A stretch of DNA of 20,317 nucleotides from a virus. Under the pieces are notes generated by a model that had not been told where the DNA came from, did no database searches, and was given only the letters and a program-made list of their open reading frames with translations. A program made the position numbers and the translations under genes. Below are positions 1-7,224 of the stretch, piece by piece (position 1 is the first letter of the stretch; each line of letters opens with the position of its first letter). Location of the stretch: positions 1 to 20,317 of IMG/VR virus record IMGVR_UViG_3300031565_000487; one strand, written 5' to 3'.

Positions 1-836
1 AATAATTTTGATATCGCATCCGCTGGCAACCCGCTTATTTTTTTAAAGACTCCAATTAATCCTTCGCTTTGCAGGGTAGCCGTATTCATACTAAAGCCTA
101 GTTCCTCGGCGTAACTAGCCGCTTCCGCAGAAGGCGATAAAAACGCGGTTATAATCGACGTTACGGCGGTAACGGCGGCATCGGTTTTAACGCCCGCACG
201 TGTCAAGGTTGCAAGTGATGCGCCCAATTCGTCCAGCCCAACGCCGCCGCTGGCAGCAATGCTGGCAACGTTACCAATTGCCGGGGCAAGTTCCCCGAAG
301 GTCGTTTTACCACGCTTGACAATGGTGAATAATAGGTCTGATATATCAGCCGCTTGGCTCGCGTTTTTGCCGTAGCTGTTTAGTATGGTCGTGATCGCGT
401 CAGCCGCTACGCCAGTATCAGTCAATCCAGCGGTTGCCGCCTTTGCTGCCACGTCCAACACATCCAGAGCGTCAGCCGCTGGCACCGATGCACTAATAAT
501 ATCATACAAGCCTTTAGACAAAGTCTCCGTGCTTTCCCCGAATTTGATAGCCATGTTTTGCAAACCGGCTTCAAAGTTTTTTAGCGTCTCTTTTGGAAAA
601 TCTCCAAGCGTCGATATGTTTGCAATCTGCGTTTCAAATTGTGAAAACTCTTTTGCGCCGATAGCAAACGGCGCGGATATTGCCGCACCAACTTTTAAAA
701 ATTGGCTGCCGATTTTGCTGATATTTTCGGAAAATGCTTTAATCTTTTTTTGCGCTGTGTCAAGTTGCTCTTTCAAATTATCACGTAGCGTTAACTCTAC
801 ATATCCACCACCCGCTTTAATATCGCTTGCACTCAT
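1..836 (-). CDS. Tail tape measure protein, N-terminal part
   Basis: The reading frame starts at an ATG whose first base is the last base of the upstream stop (TAATG). It stays open for 278 codons to the left edge, so the 3' part lies outside the window. The visible part holds ISAPFAIGAKEFSQFETQIA (about residues 55-75) and LSKGLYDIISASVP (about 115-130), followed by repeated Ala/Gly-rich helices. This is the conserved N-terminal core of tailed-phage tape measure proteins (TIGR01760 type). Such proteins set tail length and are ejected with DNA. The position after the chaperone, holin-like and minor tail genes fits. Role is confident; total length is unknown. Confidence 0.9.
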   Translation of the reverse strand, partial: MSASDIKAGGGYVELTLRDNLKEQLDTAQKKIKAFSENISKIGSQFLKVGAAISAPFAIGAKEFSQFETQIANISTLGDFPKETLKNFEAGLQNMAIKFGESTETLSKGLYDIISASVPAADALDVLDVAAKAATAGLTDTGVAADAITTILNSYGKNASQAADISDLLFTIVKRGKTTFGELAPAIGNVASIAASGGVGLDELGASLATLTRAGVKTDAAVTAVTSIITAFLSPSAEAASYAEELGFSMNTATLQSEGLIGVFKKISGLPADAISKL

Positions 837-1498
837 TATTTGACCCTCACGCTATTATTAAAGATGTCATTTAATTTTGTTTTGTGCCTTTGCAAAAACA
901 AATTAAATGTCGGTCGTCTTGGATACCTTGCAGTTGATTTTGCATTAAGCGAAAATTGCGGATGCCGTTTAGATATAGCGTCAATAATATCGCGTGACCG
1001 CTCGACCTGTCTATCGCTTCGCAATTTTCCCCAGACTAAATTTTTGTAAACAGTCTTAATGTTTTTCGGCACGTTTTGGGGTGTTCGCTTTTTAATCCTA
1101 CCATAACGCACGGGCCCAGAGCCACCCACGCGCAACCGTGCGTTTAATCGCGCTGCATTTGCCAGCCCCGACGTGTTCGGGAAAGTTCCACCGAATTCAT
1201 GCTTTTTAATTCCGCCCCACGCAAAACGTGAAGCCAAAAAGCCGACAATGACAGATTTTTTATTATTGACCGTGCGGATAATATTTTTAAGACCACCGGT
1301 TTTTACGTGAGTGTATGGCGGTCTTTCAGCCGGACTTGCAAGCTGTTTATTTTTACGATATCGAATACTATTCCGCGCAACCCGATATATATACTTTGAC
1401 ATTGCCACTATGCCGCGCTGTGTGCGATCATGGTAAGTTGCAGGCAATCGCTGCGAAAACTTGCGGTCAAAGTGTGGGGTAAATTTCGCTTGAAACAT
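836..1498 (-). CDS. Minor tail / head-tail protein, HK97 gp10-like
   Basis: This predicts a basic 220-residue protein starting MFQAKFTPHF. I chose the ATG at 1498 over an in-frame start at 1531 because it overlaps the upstream stop as TAATG, the same junction seen at the tape measure gene. Near residues 55-120 the pattern PPYTHVKTGGLKNII, then KHEFGGTFPNTS, resembles HK97 gp10 or minor tail proteins (P-x-x-T..G.L...I; E.GG). The C-terminal half is rich in Arg and Lys. Position just before the tape measure supports a tail structural or completion role. The family assignment rests on motif resemblance only. Confidence 0.5.
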   Translation of the reverse strand: MFQAKFTPHFDRKFSQRLPATYHDRTQRGIVAMSKYIYRVARNSIRYRKNKQLASPAERPPYTHVKTGGLKNIIRTVNNKKSVIVGFLASRFAWGGIKKHEFGGTFPNTSGLANAARLNARLRVGGSGPVRYGRIKKRTPQNVPKNIKTVYKNLVWGKLRSDRQVERSRDIIDAISKRHPQFSLNAKSTARYPRRPTFNLFLQRHKTKLNDIFNNSVRVK

Positions 1499-1929
1499 TA
1501 TCTGATATCCGCCCAGTTTTGCTTGTAACACGCACCCGGTTTCATTTCCGGTAAAAGCCCTTCCTCTGCGATGTCGTCGTCGCTATTGTCTAGCGGTAAA
1601 CAATACCACCCTTCGGGTATATCCATTTGCGTCAGCACCTGCCCATCCGGAGTCATTACCCAGACGGCAACACCTTTAAGCGGTTGCGCCAGCTTTACCG
1701 GCTCACCGTGCGGTACGTAAATTGTCCGGGTGAATAGTTTACATCCACTAGCGCAAAGCACAAGAACAAGGGCAAGCGCGATATACCACTTGCCCATTAT
1801 CTGTTTCCGTAATTGTTTTTTTAGTTTTGGCTGCGTCGTGGCTTCGATATGTGTTGGCTTCGCGCTATCCAGCATCGCCGGGAATATCACTCTCGCAAGT
1901 GCAATTACAATGTTTATTATCAGTTGCAT
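1498..1929 (-). CDS. Membrane-anchored lipoprotein, possible spanin-like or structural protein
   Basis: The start at 1929 follows a good ribosome site (GAAGGGAGAAAACG before ATG) and gives 143 residues beginning MQLIINIVIALARVIFPAML. A second hydrophobic segment begins at the internal Met at position 1797 (MGKWYIALALVLVLCASGCK). It looks like a type II signal peptide ending in the lipobox-like ASGC, with Ala rather than Leu at -3. The mature part contains YVPHGEPVKL and PEGWYCLPL, a pattern I associate with small lipoproteins of planctomycete-like prophages (from memory). The N-terminal 44 residues look like a separate small protein fused in frame, or a leader for a nested start. Neighbouring holin-like genes make a lysis role possible but unproven. 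Confidence 0.6.
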   Translation of the reverse strand: MQLIINIVIALARVIFPAMLDSAKPTHIEATTQPKLKKQLRKQIMGKWYIALALVLVLCASGCKLFTRTIYVPHGEPVKLAQPLKGVAVWVMTPDGQVLTQMDIPEGWYCLPLDNSDDDIAEEGLLPEMKPGACYKQNWADIR

Positions 1930-2083
1930 CGTTTTCTCCCTTCGCGTCAATCTCAAACTGTTTCGCAATCCGTGTTACCGGATTAACATCGACAATCTTT
2001 TGCGCGTTAATCCGGCAGCTATAGATGCCGATAATTTCCGCGCCGTCTGATACCGCCCAAACCTCTATGTGGCATCGTGTCAT
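1865..2083 (-). CDS. Small hypothetical protein
   Basis: This predicts 72 residues beginning MTRCHIEVWAVSDGAEIIGI. Its start codon overlaps the stop of a possible micropeptide upstream, and GTGGGGTGAT lies upstream as a weak ribosome site. The last 65 bases overlap the next gene out of frame. The N-terminal 45 residues look like a compact alpha/beta fold. The C-terminal tail is polar with three closely spaced Cys residues (HCNCTCE). Without it most of the interval 1930-2083 would be empty, unlike the rest of this operon. I do not recognise the family. Confidence 0.5.
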   Translation of the reverse strand: MTRCHIEVWAVSDGAEIIGIYSCRINAQKIVDVNPVTRIAKQFEIDAKGENDATDNKHCNCTCESDIPGDAG

Positions 2084-2151
2084 TTTTTATCACCCCACTC
2101 TAATAACACAATAGCCCAAGCGGTAACTAGTAAAACTATAGCCAGACACAA
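2080..2151 (-). CDS. Possible transmembrane micropeptide, TTG start
   Basis: This 23-codon frame would start at TTG and encode a nearly uninterrupted hydrophobic segment (LCLAIVLLVTAWAIVLLEWG) ending DKK. Its TGA overlaps the ATG of the next gene as ATGA, the same coupling seen elsewhere in this operon. It fills the gap after the holin-like gene almost exactly. Against it: the start is TTG and no clear Shine-Dalgarno sequence precedes it. If real it could be a lysis or antiholin peptide; that is speculation. Confidence 0.3.
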   Translation of the reverse strand: MCLAIVLLVTAWAIVLLEWGDKK

Positions 2152-2153
2152 AG

Positions 2154-2498
2154 TTATTTAATCTCGTTATGCAATGCGTTTATGGCTTCGGCGATAGCCC
2201 GCGTGTCAACTGCGTTAGGAGTAGTTCCTTCCGCTCGCGCAATACCAGCGCAAACGATTTTCAACGCTTCGTCAAATCGCCGCACGTGTTTATTTTCAAC
2301 GTTATCCGGAATAGTTTTTTCCACCTGTCGAATTGCTGAAACGATAGTGCCCCGGTATTTATCCGCGTAAATCTGCCATTGCGGTTTAGCTGCATAAACC
2401 CTATTAATGATAAACGCAGTGACAGATAACACCATTGCAAAACCAAAATCAGAATTTACAAGTTTCCACGCCATTTCAAGCACGTTGTCAATGTTCAT
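2154..2498 (-). CDS. Holin-like / small membrane protein
   Basis: This predicts 114 residues. A single hydrophobic segment (about residues 17-35, DFGFAMVLSVTAFIINRVYA) is followed by KPQWQIYADKYRG and a long soluble helical tail (IVSAIRQVEKTIPDN, FDEALKIVCAGIARAEG). The pattern of one N-terminal membrane segment, K-x-x-W and an amphipathic tail resembles LL-H-type holins or small lysis accessory proteins found near tail genes. Its ATG overlaps the upstream TGA (ATGA) and is served by GAGAGGAAAAAA. I judge a membrane location secure and the holin role tentative. Confidence 0.5.
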   Translation of the reverse strand: MNIDNVLEMAWKLVNSDFGFAMVLSVTAFIINRVYAAKPQWQIYADKYRGTIVSAIRQVEKTIPDNVENKHVRRFDEALKIVCAGIARAEGTTPNAVDTRAIAEAINALHNEIK

Positions 2499-2923
2499 TT
2501 TTTTCCTCTCTCGTTTTCCGGTAAAAACATCTTTAACATCGATATCGACGATGCGTCCAATTTTATTTTATTGCCGCCCAAACTCTTTGATTCCCGATAC
2601 GGTGAAAAAGCGTCGTACGGAATCTGCTTAGCCTTCGATTTTTGCCGCATATTTATTGCTACGGCAACCGGCAATGACATGCGATACCATGCCGCACTAT
2701 CAACACGTTCCGCCGCATCGCAAATTTCGCGTAACGTCCAGCCCGCATACGGTAACCCAGACACCGCCAGACCGCAAACTACTTGCCGTCTAACGCATCC
2801 GATATAACCGTATTTAGATTTAATTCGTTCTGCCGCTTTGTTATCCGGCTTACTAGTTCCGCCTCCGCCGTCCGCGCGTTGTTCACCGCCAGCCGTATCA
2901 TCTCGCGCCGGCGTGGCGGGCAA
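2495..2923 (-). CDS. Tail assembly chaperone second frame (T-like), start unresolved
   Basis: The frame is open from just after a stop at about 2938 to 2495 and lies at -1 relative to the upstream G-like gene, overlapping its last 145 bases. The part that looks like real protein is the C-terminal 90 residues: GWTLREICDAAERVDSAAWY, then MSLPVAVAINMRQKSKAKQ and YDAFSPYRES. This resembles the second (T) part of siphophage tail assembly chaperones or small minor tail proteins. The first 40 residues of the open frame are Gly/Pro-rich and look like a shadow of the G gene. No ATG with a ribosome site begins it, so expression by -1 frameshifting from the G-like gene, or from a weak start, is inferred. 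Confidence 0.55.
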   Translation of the reverse strand: MPATPARDDTAGGEQRADGGGGTSKPDNKAAERIKSKYGYIGCVRRQVVCGLAVSGLPYAGWTLREICDAAERVDSAAWYRMSLPVAVAINMRQKSKAKQIPYDAFSPYRESKSLGGNKIKLDASSISMLKMFLPENERGKK

Positions 2924-3234
2924 AAATTTACGTATGCTTCAAGCATCGCCTCCGCCGCTGATTCCCAGCTATCGCCATCCATCGATTCGTAAAATTCACT
3001 TTCGGTTAATCCTTGCGCTTCGACTTGTTTTTCGACGCAAGCGAAAACCACACGGCAAATTTTAACCGGGTCAAGGCTAACCGTCAGCAAATCTTGCGGC
3101 TCTGTGATATCAATCCCCAGCCGGTCGCGGATCGCATCGATCGTCAATATCGTTATCCGAATATTGTACGTTCGATTCTGGCTGTCTTGGAAAATCGTTT
3201 TTTCTTTTTCGACTTCGTTTTGTTTCGCCTTCAT
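2779..3234 (-). CDS. Tail assembly chaperone first frame (G-like)
   Basis: This predicts 151 residues. I chose the ATG at 3234 because GGGGGGAGAAA precedes it; the in-frame extension to 3327 is a shadow of the Cys-rich gene in another frame. The protein has YNIRITILTIDAIRDRLGID (about 22-41), LLTVSLDPVKICRVVFACVE, an acidic middle (ESMDGDSWESAAEAMLEAY) and a charged helical end. Position between tail tube and tape measure, size, acidic helical nature and the -1 overlapping downstream frame all match the lambda G / GT arrangement. Sequence similarity to a named family was not checked. Confidence 0.6.
   Translation of the reverse strand: MKAKQNEVEKEKTIFQDSQNRTYNIRITILTIDAIRDRLGIDITEPQDLLTVSLDPVKICRVVFACVEKQVEAQGLTESEFYESMDGDSWESAAEAMLEAYVNFCPPRRREMIRLAVNNARTAEAELVSRITKRQNELNLNTVISDALDGK
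2923..2929 (-). other. Candidate -1 slippery heptamer A AAT TTT
   Basis: Read in the frame of the G-like gene, the codons AAT TTT are preceded by A, giving the canonical X XXY YYZ pattern. It lies just inside the region where the -1 frame becomes open (the last -1 stop is at about 2938). It would move ribosomes into the T-like frame. It sits 48 codons before the end of the G-like gene, earlier than in lambda, which weakens the case. Confidence 0.3.
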
Positions 3235-3349
3235 TTTCTCCCCCCATGTTTTCGGTTTTTTTGCAACGACTACATTGTGCGGGAGTAGTTCTCCCGCACA
3301 TTGCAGCGTATTCATGACCACATTCACATTTGACTTTTTCGTAACGCAT
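3110..3349 (-). CDS. Small zinc-ribbon protein, Com-like
   Basis: The ATG at 3349 follows AGGGAGATAAAAA, a good ribosome site. The N-terminus reads MRYEKVKCECGHEYAAMCG, then PAQCSRCKKTENMG. The CxCG...CxxC spacing could bind one zinc ion, as in Mu Com-type ribbons. The first 38 codons lie upstream of the G-like gene and fill an otherwise empty stretch. The remaining 41 codons overlap that gene out of frame, and this tail is low-complexity and charged. The N-terminal ribbon is credible. The real C-terminus would be surprising and should be checked for a sequencing or frameshift event. Confidence 0.5.
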   Translation of the reverse strand: MRYEKVKCECGHEYAAMCGRTTPAQCSRCKKTENMGGENEGETKRSRKRKNDFPRQPESNVQYSDNDIDDRCDPRPAGD

Positions 3350-3374
3350 TTTTTATCTCCCTATTGTCTTACCC

Positions 3375-3821
3375 TTACGGTGTCGGTACGGTATACCAGA
3401 TTGGCGCGTTATCGGAGTAGCCCGGCTTCATACTGACATCGACCATTAATGCTTCGGTCAAGTTTTCGTTACGGCTGAAAGTCATAATGTCAAATTCAGC
3501 GCGAAGTCCCTGACTGCCCGGCGTGGTAATATCGCCATCCATTACCGCAAAGTCAATTAACGTGCCAGCTAAAAACGCGGTCTGTATCGCGGTAAAGTCC
3601 GTGTCCGCCGTGTTCCATACCATGCTAAAGTCAACCGAACCGTCTTTAAGCGTTCCGACCTCTGCCTTCCATCCATTGTTACCACGCGTGGTTACGTCTG
3701 CGACATCTTTGGTAAGTGCCAGCGTAAGGTCGCGGACATTACCGACTAGATCCCACGTAGGCGTTCCATACGTCGCGGTATTGCGGTAAAGTTTCGCGTT
3801 CATGCCAAGTACATGACTCAT
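3375..3821 (-). CDS. Major tail (tail tube) protein
   Basis: This predicts 148 residues starting MSHVLGMNAKLYRNT, with a strong ribosome site AAAAAGGGGAAAAC. The pattern VGNVRDLTLALTKDVADVTT (about 26-45), GSVDFSMVW, a central AVMDGDI and FDIMTFSRNENLTEAL..DVSMKPG is typical of compact beta-rich tail tube proteins of the gpV/TP901-1 class. Length fits the smaller members. It lies directly upstream of the chaperone pair and tape measure, the usual order. It would polymerise as hexameric rings around the tape measure. Confidence 0.8.
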   Translation of the reverse strand: MSHVLGMNAKLYRNTATYGTPTWDLVGNVRDLTLALTKDVADVTTRGNNGWKAEVGTLKDGSVDFSMVWNTADTDFTAIQTAFLAGTLIDFAVMDGDITTPGSQGLRAEFDIMTFSRNENLTEALMVDVSMKPGYSDNAPIWYTVPTP

Positions 3822-3879
3822 GTTTTCCCCTTTTTCTGTGCCTTTTAAAGGCGTTTAATTAATTACCGCTCTTAAAGTT

Positions 3880-5493
3880 TTAACCTAAAGGTATGCCAAT
3901 TCTGTTAATGCTTACATTACAAGTTTCCACAGTTATATTATTTGTGTTATCATTTTTAAACCTAATGTCAAAGGTGTCTCCAGTGCTGCCAGTTATTATC
4001 CCTGTTAAAGCTATTGCGCCCACATCGATTGCACCCAGTTTGCGCATGACTTTTGTATTACCGGCTTCTACGCCGTTTGCAAATATCGCGGCGGTTATGG
4101 TATCGCCAGTTGATCCACTAAAAGAAACCGCAGCGGTTACGTGGTACATCCCGTCAGGGACAATTAATTGATAATTTGCGCCGCTCCACGTGACAACACT
4201 GATAACTCCCTCTGATACATTAGCCCCTGTTAATTGATAATATGTATCAGCAAGAGATACAGTGATTGTTGTCGACGCGGTAACCTTAAACTCACCAAAC
4301 ACCCCAATCGCAATAATCGGTTTGGTTGCTTCAAACTGATCCGCGCTTTCGTCCCAAAATAATTTAGGCGCACCAGTAACGCCTACGGTAATTAAATCTG
4401 CGTCGGTGTCAGAACCCGGATTAACGTCAAGACCCGCTGTGCCTTCGATTATTAAATTACCGTTAAACGTTATACTTTCGTCCGCGTTAATTCGGAATTG
4501 GTCACAAGTTACAGTCCAGTTATCATTGCCGCAATCATAAGCCAGCCCATTGCCACCGCCGTTAGCAGTTAAACGTTTTACAACAAAATCGGTATCTGAC
4601 GCTCCACCGATGCCGATATTAACGGTATCAGTGCGCCCGATAACCATATCACCGCCAAGACTCGGCACATAGATTGCCGCGCCGTTTACGTTATTAATGG
4701 AGAAAGACATGGCGTTACTCTTATTAGGATTCCATGTAAAATCATCGGTGTCGTCAATCGTAGCGACTACATTTCCGTTCTGGATTATGTTTATGCCGTA
4801 GTCATCCACCGTGCCGATAGTTATTGCGCGTCCGGCTGTGTTGCCACCATCATAAATAACATTATCAGCTAACGTAGAAGTTGCTGTATACTCCATATAA
4901 TTACCGTTTGTATGGTCGTAAGCGGATCGACCGTTGCCGTTGTCGGTCTGCCCATCGTCAAGTTCAATAAATATATTTATAGCATTACCATACGCCCACC
5001 CCGGACGATTAACGACCTCTTGGATTACCGCGCTCAAATCCGGCGACGGATAATGCACACCGACCGACCACGCGTCAGTAATTGTCCAAGTTGCCTTAGC
5101 CGTGGTTTTTGTCCGTGCGGTTAAATTGTTAGGTGTCGCTGCAAAAGCGGTCGCATCGTCTAACGCTTCGGCTCGGATTTTAAGCTGTGGAGTTGTCCCG
5201 CTTGACGCATCGTTACATTCAAAATACACAACAAAATTTGAAACCGTTTCACCCTGATTTATTTTAATGTCGGAAAGTTGAAACGCAGACGCTGACATTA
5301 ACGCACCAGACGGCGCGACTTCACGCGGAAAATCAATATCCGCATCGTGACGACAAACGCCAGTAGTCAACTCTTCTAAACTGTCCGACATAAATGATTT
5401 TGCGCTGACTATAATCGGCGCGTGTAGTGTATCGCCGTGAGGCACTTCTTTAATTGCCCCTGCGATTATCGTTAATGGTCTGCGCTCTGCCAT
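3880..5493 (-). CDS. Tail fibre / receptor-binding protein
   Basis: This predicts 537 residues. Residues 1-25 (MAERRPLTIIAGAIKEVPHG, then DTL) match the N-terminal anchor of two other fibre genes here. Residues about 85-205 look like a carbohydrate-binding-type beta-sandwich: ATWTITDAWSVGVHYPSPDL, IIQEVVNRPGW-like and AYDHTNGNYMEYT. A Gly/Asn/Asp-rich repetitive shaft follows (about 210-395). The last 140 residues (YYQLTGANVSEGVI, YHVTAAVSFSG, FDIRFKNDNTNN) resemble a C1q/TNF-like trimeric head. Role is inferred from architecture; the receptor is unknown. It begins 3 bases after the preceding gene's stop. Confidence 0.75.
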   Translation of the reverse strand: MAERRPLTIIAGAIKEVPHGDTLHAPIIVSAKSFMSDSLEELTTGVCRHDADIDFPREVAPSGALMSASAFQLSDIKINQGETVSNFVVYFECNDASSGTTPQLKIRAEALDDATAFAATPNNLTARTKTTAKATWTITDAWSVGVHYPSPDLSAVIQEVVNRPGWAYGNAINIFIELDDGQTDNGNGRSAYDHTNGNYMEYTATSTLADNVIYDGGNTAGRAITIGTVDDYGINIIQNGNVVATIDDTDDFTWNPNKSNAMSFSINNVNGAAIYVPSLGGDMVIGRTDTVNIGIGGASDTDFVVKRLTANGGGNGLAYDCGNDNWTVTCDQFRINADESITFNGNLIIEGTAGLDVNPGSDTDADLITVGVTGAPKLFWDESADQFEATKPIIAIGVFGEFKVTASTTITVSLADTYYQLTGANVSEGVISVVTWSGANYQLIVPDGMYHVTAAVSFSGSTGDTITAAIFANGVEAGNTKVMRKLGAIDVGAIALTGIITGSTGDTFDIRFKNDNTNNITVETCNVSINRIGIPLG

Positions 5494-5496
5494 TGG

Positions 5497-5982
5497 TTAG
5501 CCTTTCGGTATTAGCGTTTTAATCGCTTCGCGTTTCGCTTGTATTGCGTCCGCGCCGACATCTACTGAAGTGCGCCCTTCGACAACCATTTCCCACAAAG
5601 CGACAACTAATTTGTCTGTGGTCACTCCTTCTTTTATATATTCAATTTCGCGCTTTTTATCATAAGGCAACGCGGCAATTCTAGCGGCTTCGGCGGATTC
5701 GGCTTCGGCTTCCGCTTCCGCGATAATTGCATCATGCGCCGCGATAATTGCCGCTGAATTTTCGGCAACGGAATTTAAAATATTTATAAAACTATCAGGT
5801 AAAACTTTTTGATTTCCATTGCTATCAAATCCGGCATTTGTTAATTCCCCAGTTGTTGAATAATTAAAATGCGTATAGCCCGACGGTAACGCATAGCCAG
5901 CTATAACCGATTGAACATCGGCAAGACTCACAACTTGATTATCAATCCACACTCTACCATCTCTTGTGTGACGTATTTTCAT
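5497..5982 (-). CDS. Tail fibre assembly-like protein
   Basis: This predicts 161 residues. The N-terminus (MKIRHTRDGRVWIDNQVVSL) and GYALPSGYTHFNY are followed by an Ala/Glu coiled coil (IIAEAEAEAESAEAARIAAL, about 85-105). The C-terminal helical domain has YDKKREIEYIKEGVTTDKLV and ALWEMV. The 'Y..KR..EY...G...D.L..ALW' pattern is shared with fibre-assembly proteins and small virion proteins near fibres. It sits between two fibre genes, consistent with chaperoning one of them or being a fibre component. The ribosome site is AAGGGGAGAGT. Confidence 0.55.
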   Translation of the reverse strand: MKIRHTRDGRVWIDNQVVSLADVQSVIAGYALPSGYTHFNYSTTGELTNAGFDSNGNQKVLPDSFINILNSVAENSAAIIAAHDAIIAEAEAEAESAEAARIAALPYDKKREIEYIKEGVTTDKLVVALWEMVVEGRTSVDVGADAIQAKREAIKTLIPKG

Positions 5983-5991
5983 ACTCTCCCC

Positions 5992-6618
5992 TTAAAGTTT
6001 TATTATCAGGTTTACTGCCGCCCAAGGCTGCATGTTATTATGCGCTGTGTCGGAACCTTTATTATTGGTTACGGTGAGTGCCGCAGTAGTGCCTTGAGTC
6101 CCTGCACCAACATTACCCGCTACTCCATTCATTGCGTCATTATAATTAAATGCGTGATTATGCGCCGCCAGTTCTGCAGTACTCAATTGATGTGTTTCTG
6201 CACCACCAACCGCACCATGCGTTCTGCTGGTTAAACTACCACCTTGACCAGTACCAATTAAAGAACGACCTCGTGGGTCTGGCATTGTCAATGTTTTATT
6301 AGCCGCAAAGTCCGCCGCTGCATTTGCACCTCTGCCGCTACTGACCGGAGCTTCGGTATTGGTCATTGCGTTATAATATAAGGTATATAAATCCTCTGCG
6401 TCTGCGTTCGCGTAATCTGATCCACTTGCCGCGCTACCTATCGTCCGGATTGCACTGGCACTAGTTGCCAATATCCACCCACTGGGTGAGGTTGTGCCAA
6501 TATACGGCATAATCAGACCGGTAAAAAACGATGCAGCAGCCGCTCCCGGCAGGGTGTCACCTGTGGGCAACTCCTGCAAACTACCCGATATATTCACCAG
6601 CGGTCTACGTTCTGCCAT
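5992..6618 (-). CDS. Tail-collar domain fibre protein
   Basis: This predicts 208 residues. Residues 1-25 (MAERRPLVNISGSLQELPTG, then DTLPG) are the anchor motif shared with the two other fibre genes. From residue 30 the tail-collar fold is clear: GLIMPYIGTTSPSGWILATS, then TMPDPRGRSLIGTGQGG, RTHGAVGGAETHQLSTAELA, AHNHAF, and the terminal WAAVNLIIKL. These are hallmarks of phage tail-collar (PF07484) proteins, usually distal fibre tips that meet the host surface. Function as an adsorption component is well supported; the ligand is unknown. Confidence 0.85.
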   Translation of the reverse strand: MAERRPLVNISGSLQELPTGDTLPGAAAASFFTGLIMPYIGTTSPSGWILATSASAIRTIGSAASGSDYANADAEDLYTLYYNAMTNTEAPVSSGRGANAAADFAANKTLTMPDPRGRSLIGTGQGGSLTSRTHGAVGGAETHQLSTAELAAHNHAFNYNDAMNGVAGNVGAGTQGTTAALTVTNNKGSDTAHNNMQPWAAVNLIIKL

Positions 6619-6636
6619 TATATGCGTCCCTAAATA

Positions 6637-6688
6637 TCCAGTGTGGCGGGCAGCCGGGAGAGAGGTAGCCTACCGCACCAACACTGGA
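6637..6688 (-). repeat. 52-bp inverted repeat with internal hairpin between fibre genes
   Basis: The ends TCCAGTGT and ACACTGGA pair perfectly. Further GC-rich pairing (GCGG/CCGC) and an inner GGTAG-x-CTACC hairpin can form within. It occupies the only sizeable gap (6619-6702) among the fibre genes, just upstream of the collar gene's ribosome site. No T-run follows in either direction, so it is not a classical terminator. It may be an mRNA structure (processing, stability or translation control). Confidence 0.6.
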
Positions 6689-6702
6689 CAAATCTAAAAC
6701 AA

Positions 6703-7212
6703 TTAAGCCAAAGTTACAGCATCTCCACGCGCAAAAGTAAATTCAGTTGTGCTTAATGCACGTCCTACGCGCTGGACAACGTTGCCACTTGCACTCGGCG
6801 CGGTAGCAGTCGTCAGACCCGCAGTAGCAGATAGATACAATGCCGATGCGCTGGTTAATCCAGTTGCCGCGTTGTTAATTGCGTCAACGTAAACAGTTGC
6901 ATTATTGCCGCTGGTTACGACCGACAACACAAAACCGTCTGCTTCTTTACCGGCTGTGGTGGCATCGGCTTTACGAACCTTAGTTGTGCCTGAATCGTCC
7001 CACACGTTGACCAAGTCACCAGCGGCAAGGTCTTCACTGGCTGGCAATATTTTGCTTTCGTCGCCTACTCCCGGCGGTAATAGGGTATTGTCCAATTTAC
7101 CAGTTGAGTCTAAAGCAACTATCTTTCCGCTATCACCCGCCCCCGCGCTTGTAGTGTTGGCTTCGACTTCGATTAAATTCCCCGCGATAATTTGAATCGG
7201 TTTCTGTGCCAT
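6703..7212 (-). CDS. Virion surface / fibre protein with duplicated beta-rich domain
   Basis: This predicts 169 residues. The N-terminus MAQKPIQIIAGNLIEVEANT is the fibre anchor motif, followed by GKIVALDSTGKLDNTLLPPG, a short shaft-type segment common in fibres. The C-terminal 110 residues (LAAGDLVNVWDDSGTTKVRK, ADGFV, LYLSATAGLTT, GNVVQRVGRALSTTEF) are paralogous to the protein at 7515-7919. This domain recurs in phage capsid or tail accessory proteins, so I take it as a beta-sandwich structural module. No enzymatic motif is seen. Confidence 0.65.
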   Translation of the reverse strand: MAQKPIQIIAGNLIEVEANTTSAGAGDSGKIVALDSTGKLDNTLLPPGVGDESKILPASEDLAAGDLVNVWDDSGTTKVRKADATTAGKEADGFVLSVVTSGNNATVYVDAINNAATGLTSASALYLSATAGLTTATAPSASGNVVQRVGRALSTTEFTFARGDAVTLA

Positions 7213-7224
7213 GTTTATTCCCCT

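Noticed and set aside
385-843. Plus-strand 152-residue frame
   Set aside because: It lies antisense to the tape measure gene, whose motifs are clear.
3235-3327. N-terminal extension of the G-like chaperone
   Set aside because: It translates the zinc-ribbon gene in another frame; the ATG at 3234 has the better ribosome site.
3840-3852. Small hairpin GCCTT-TTA-AAGGC as terminator before the fibre gene
   Set aside because: The stem is only 5 bp with no T-run on the coding strand and lies upstream of the tail tube ribosome site region; too weak to call.
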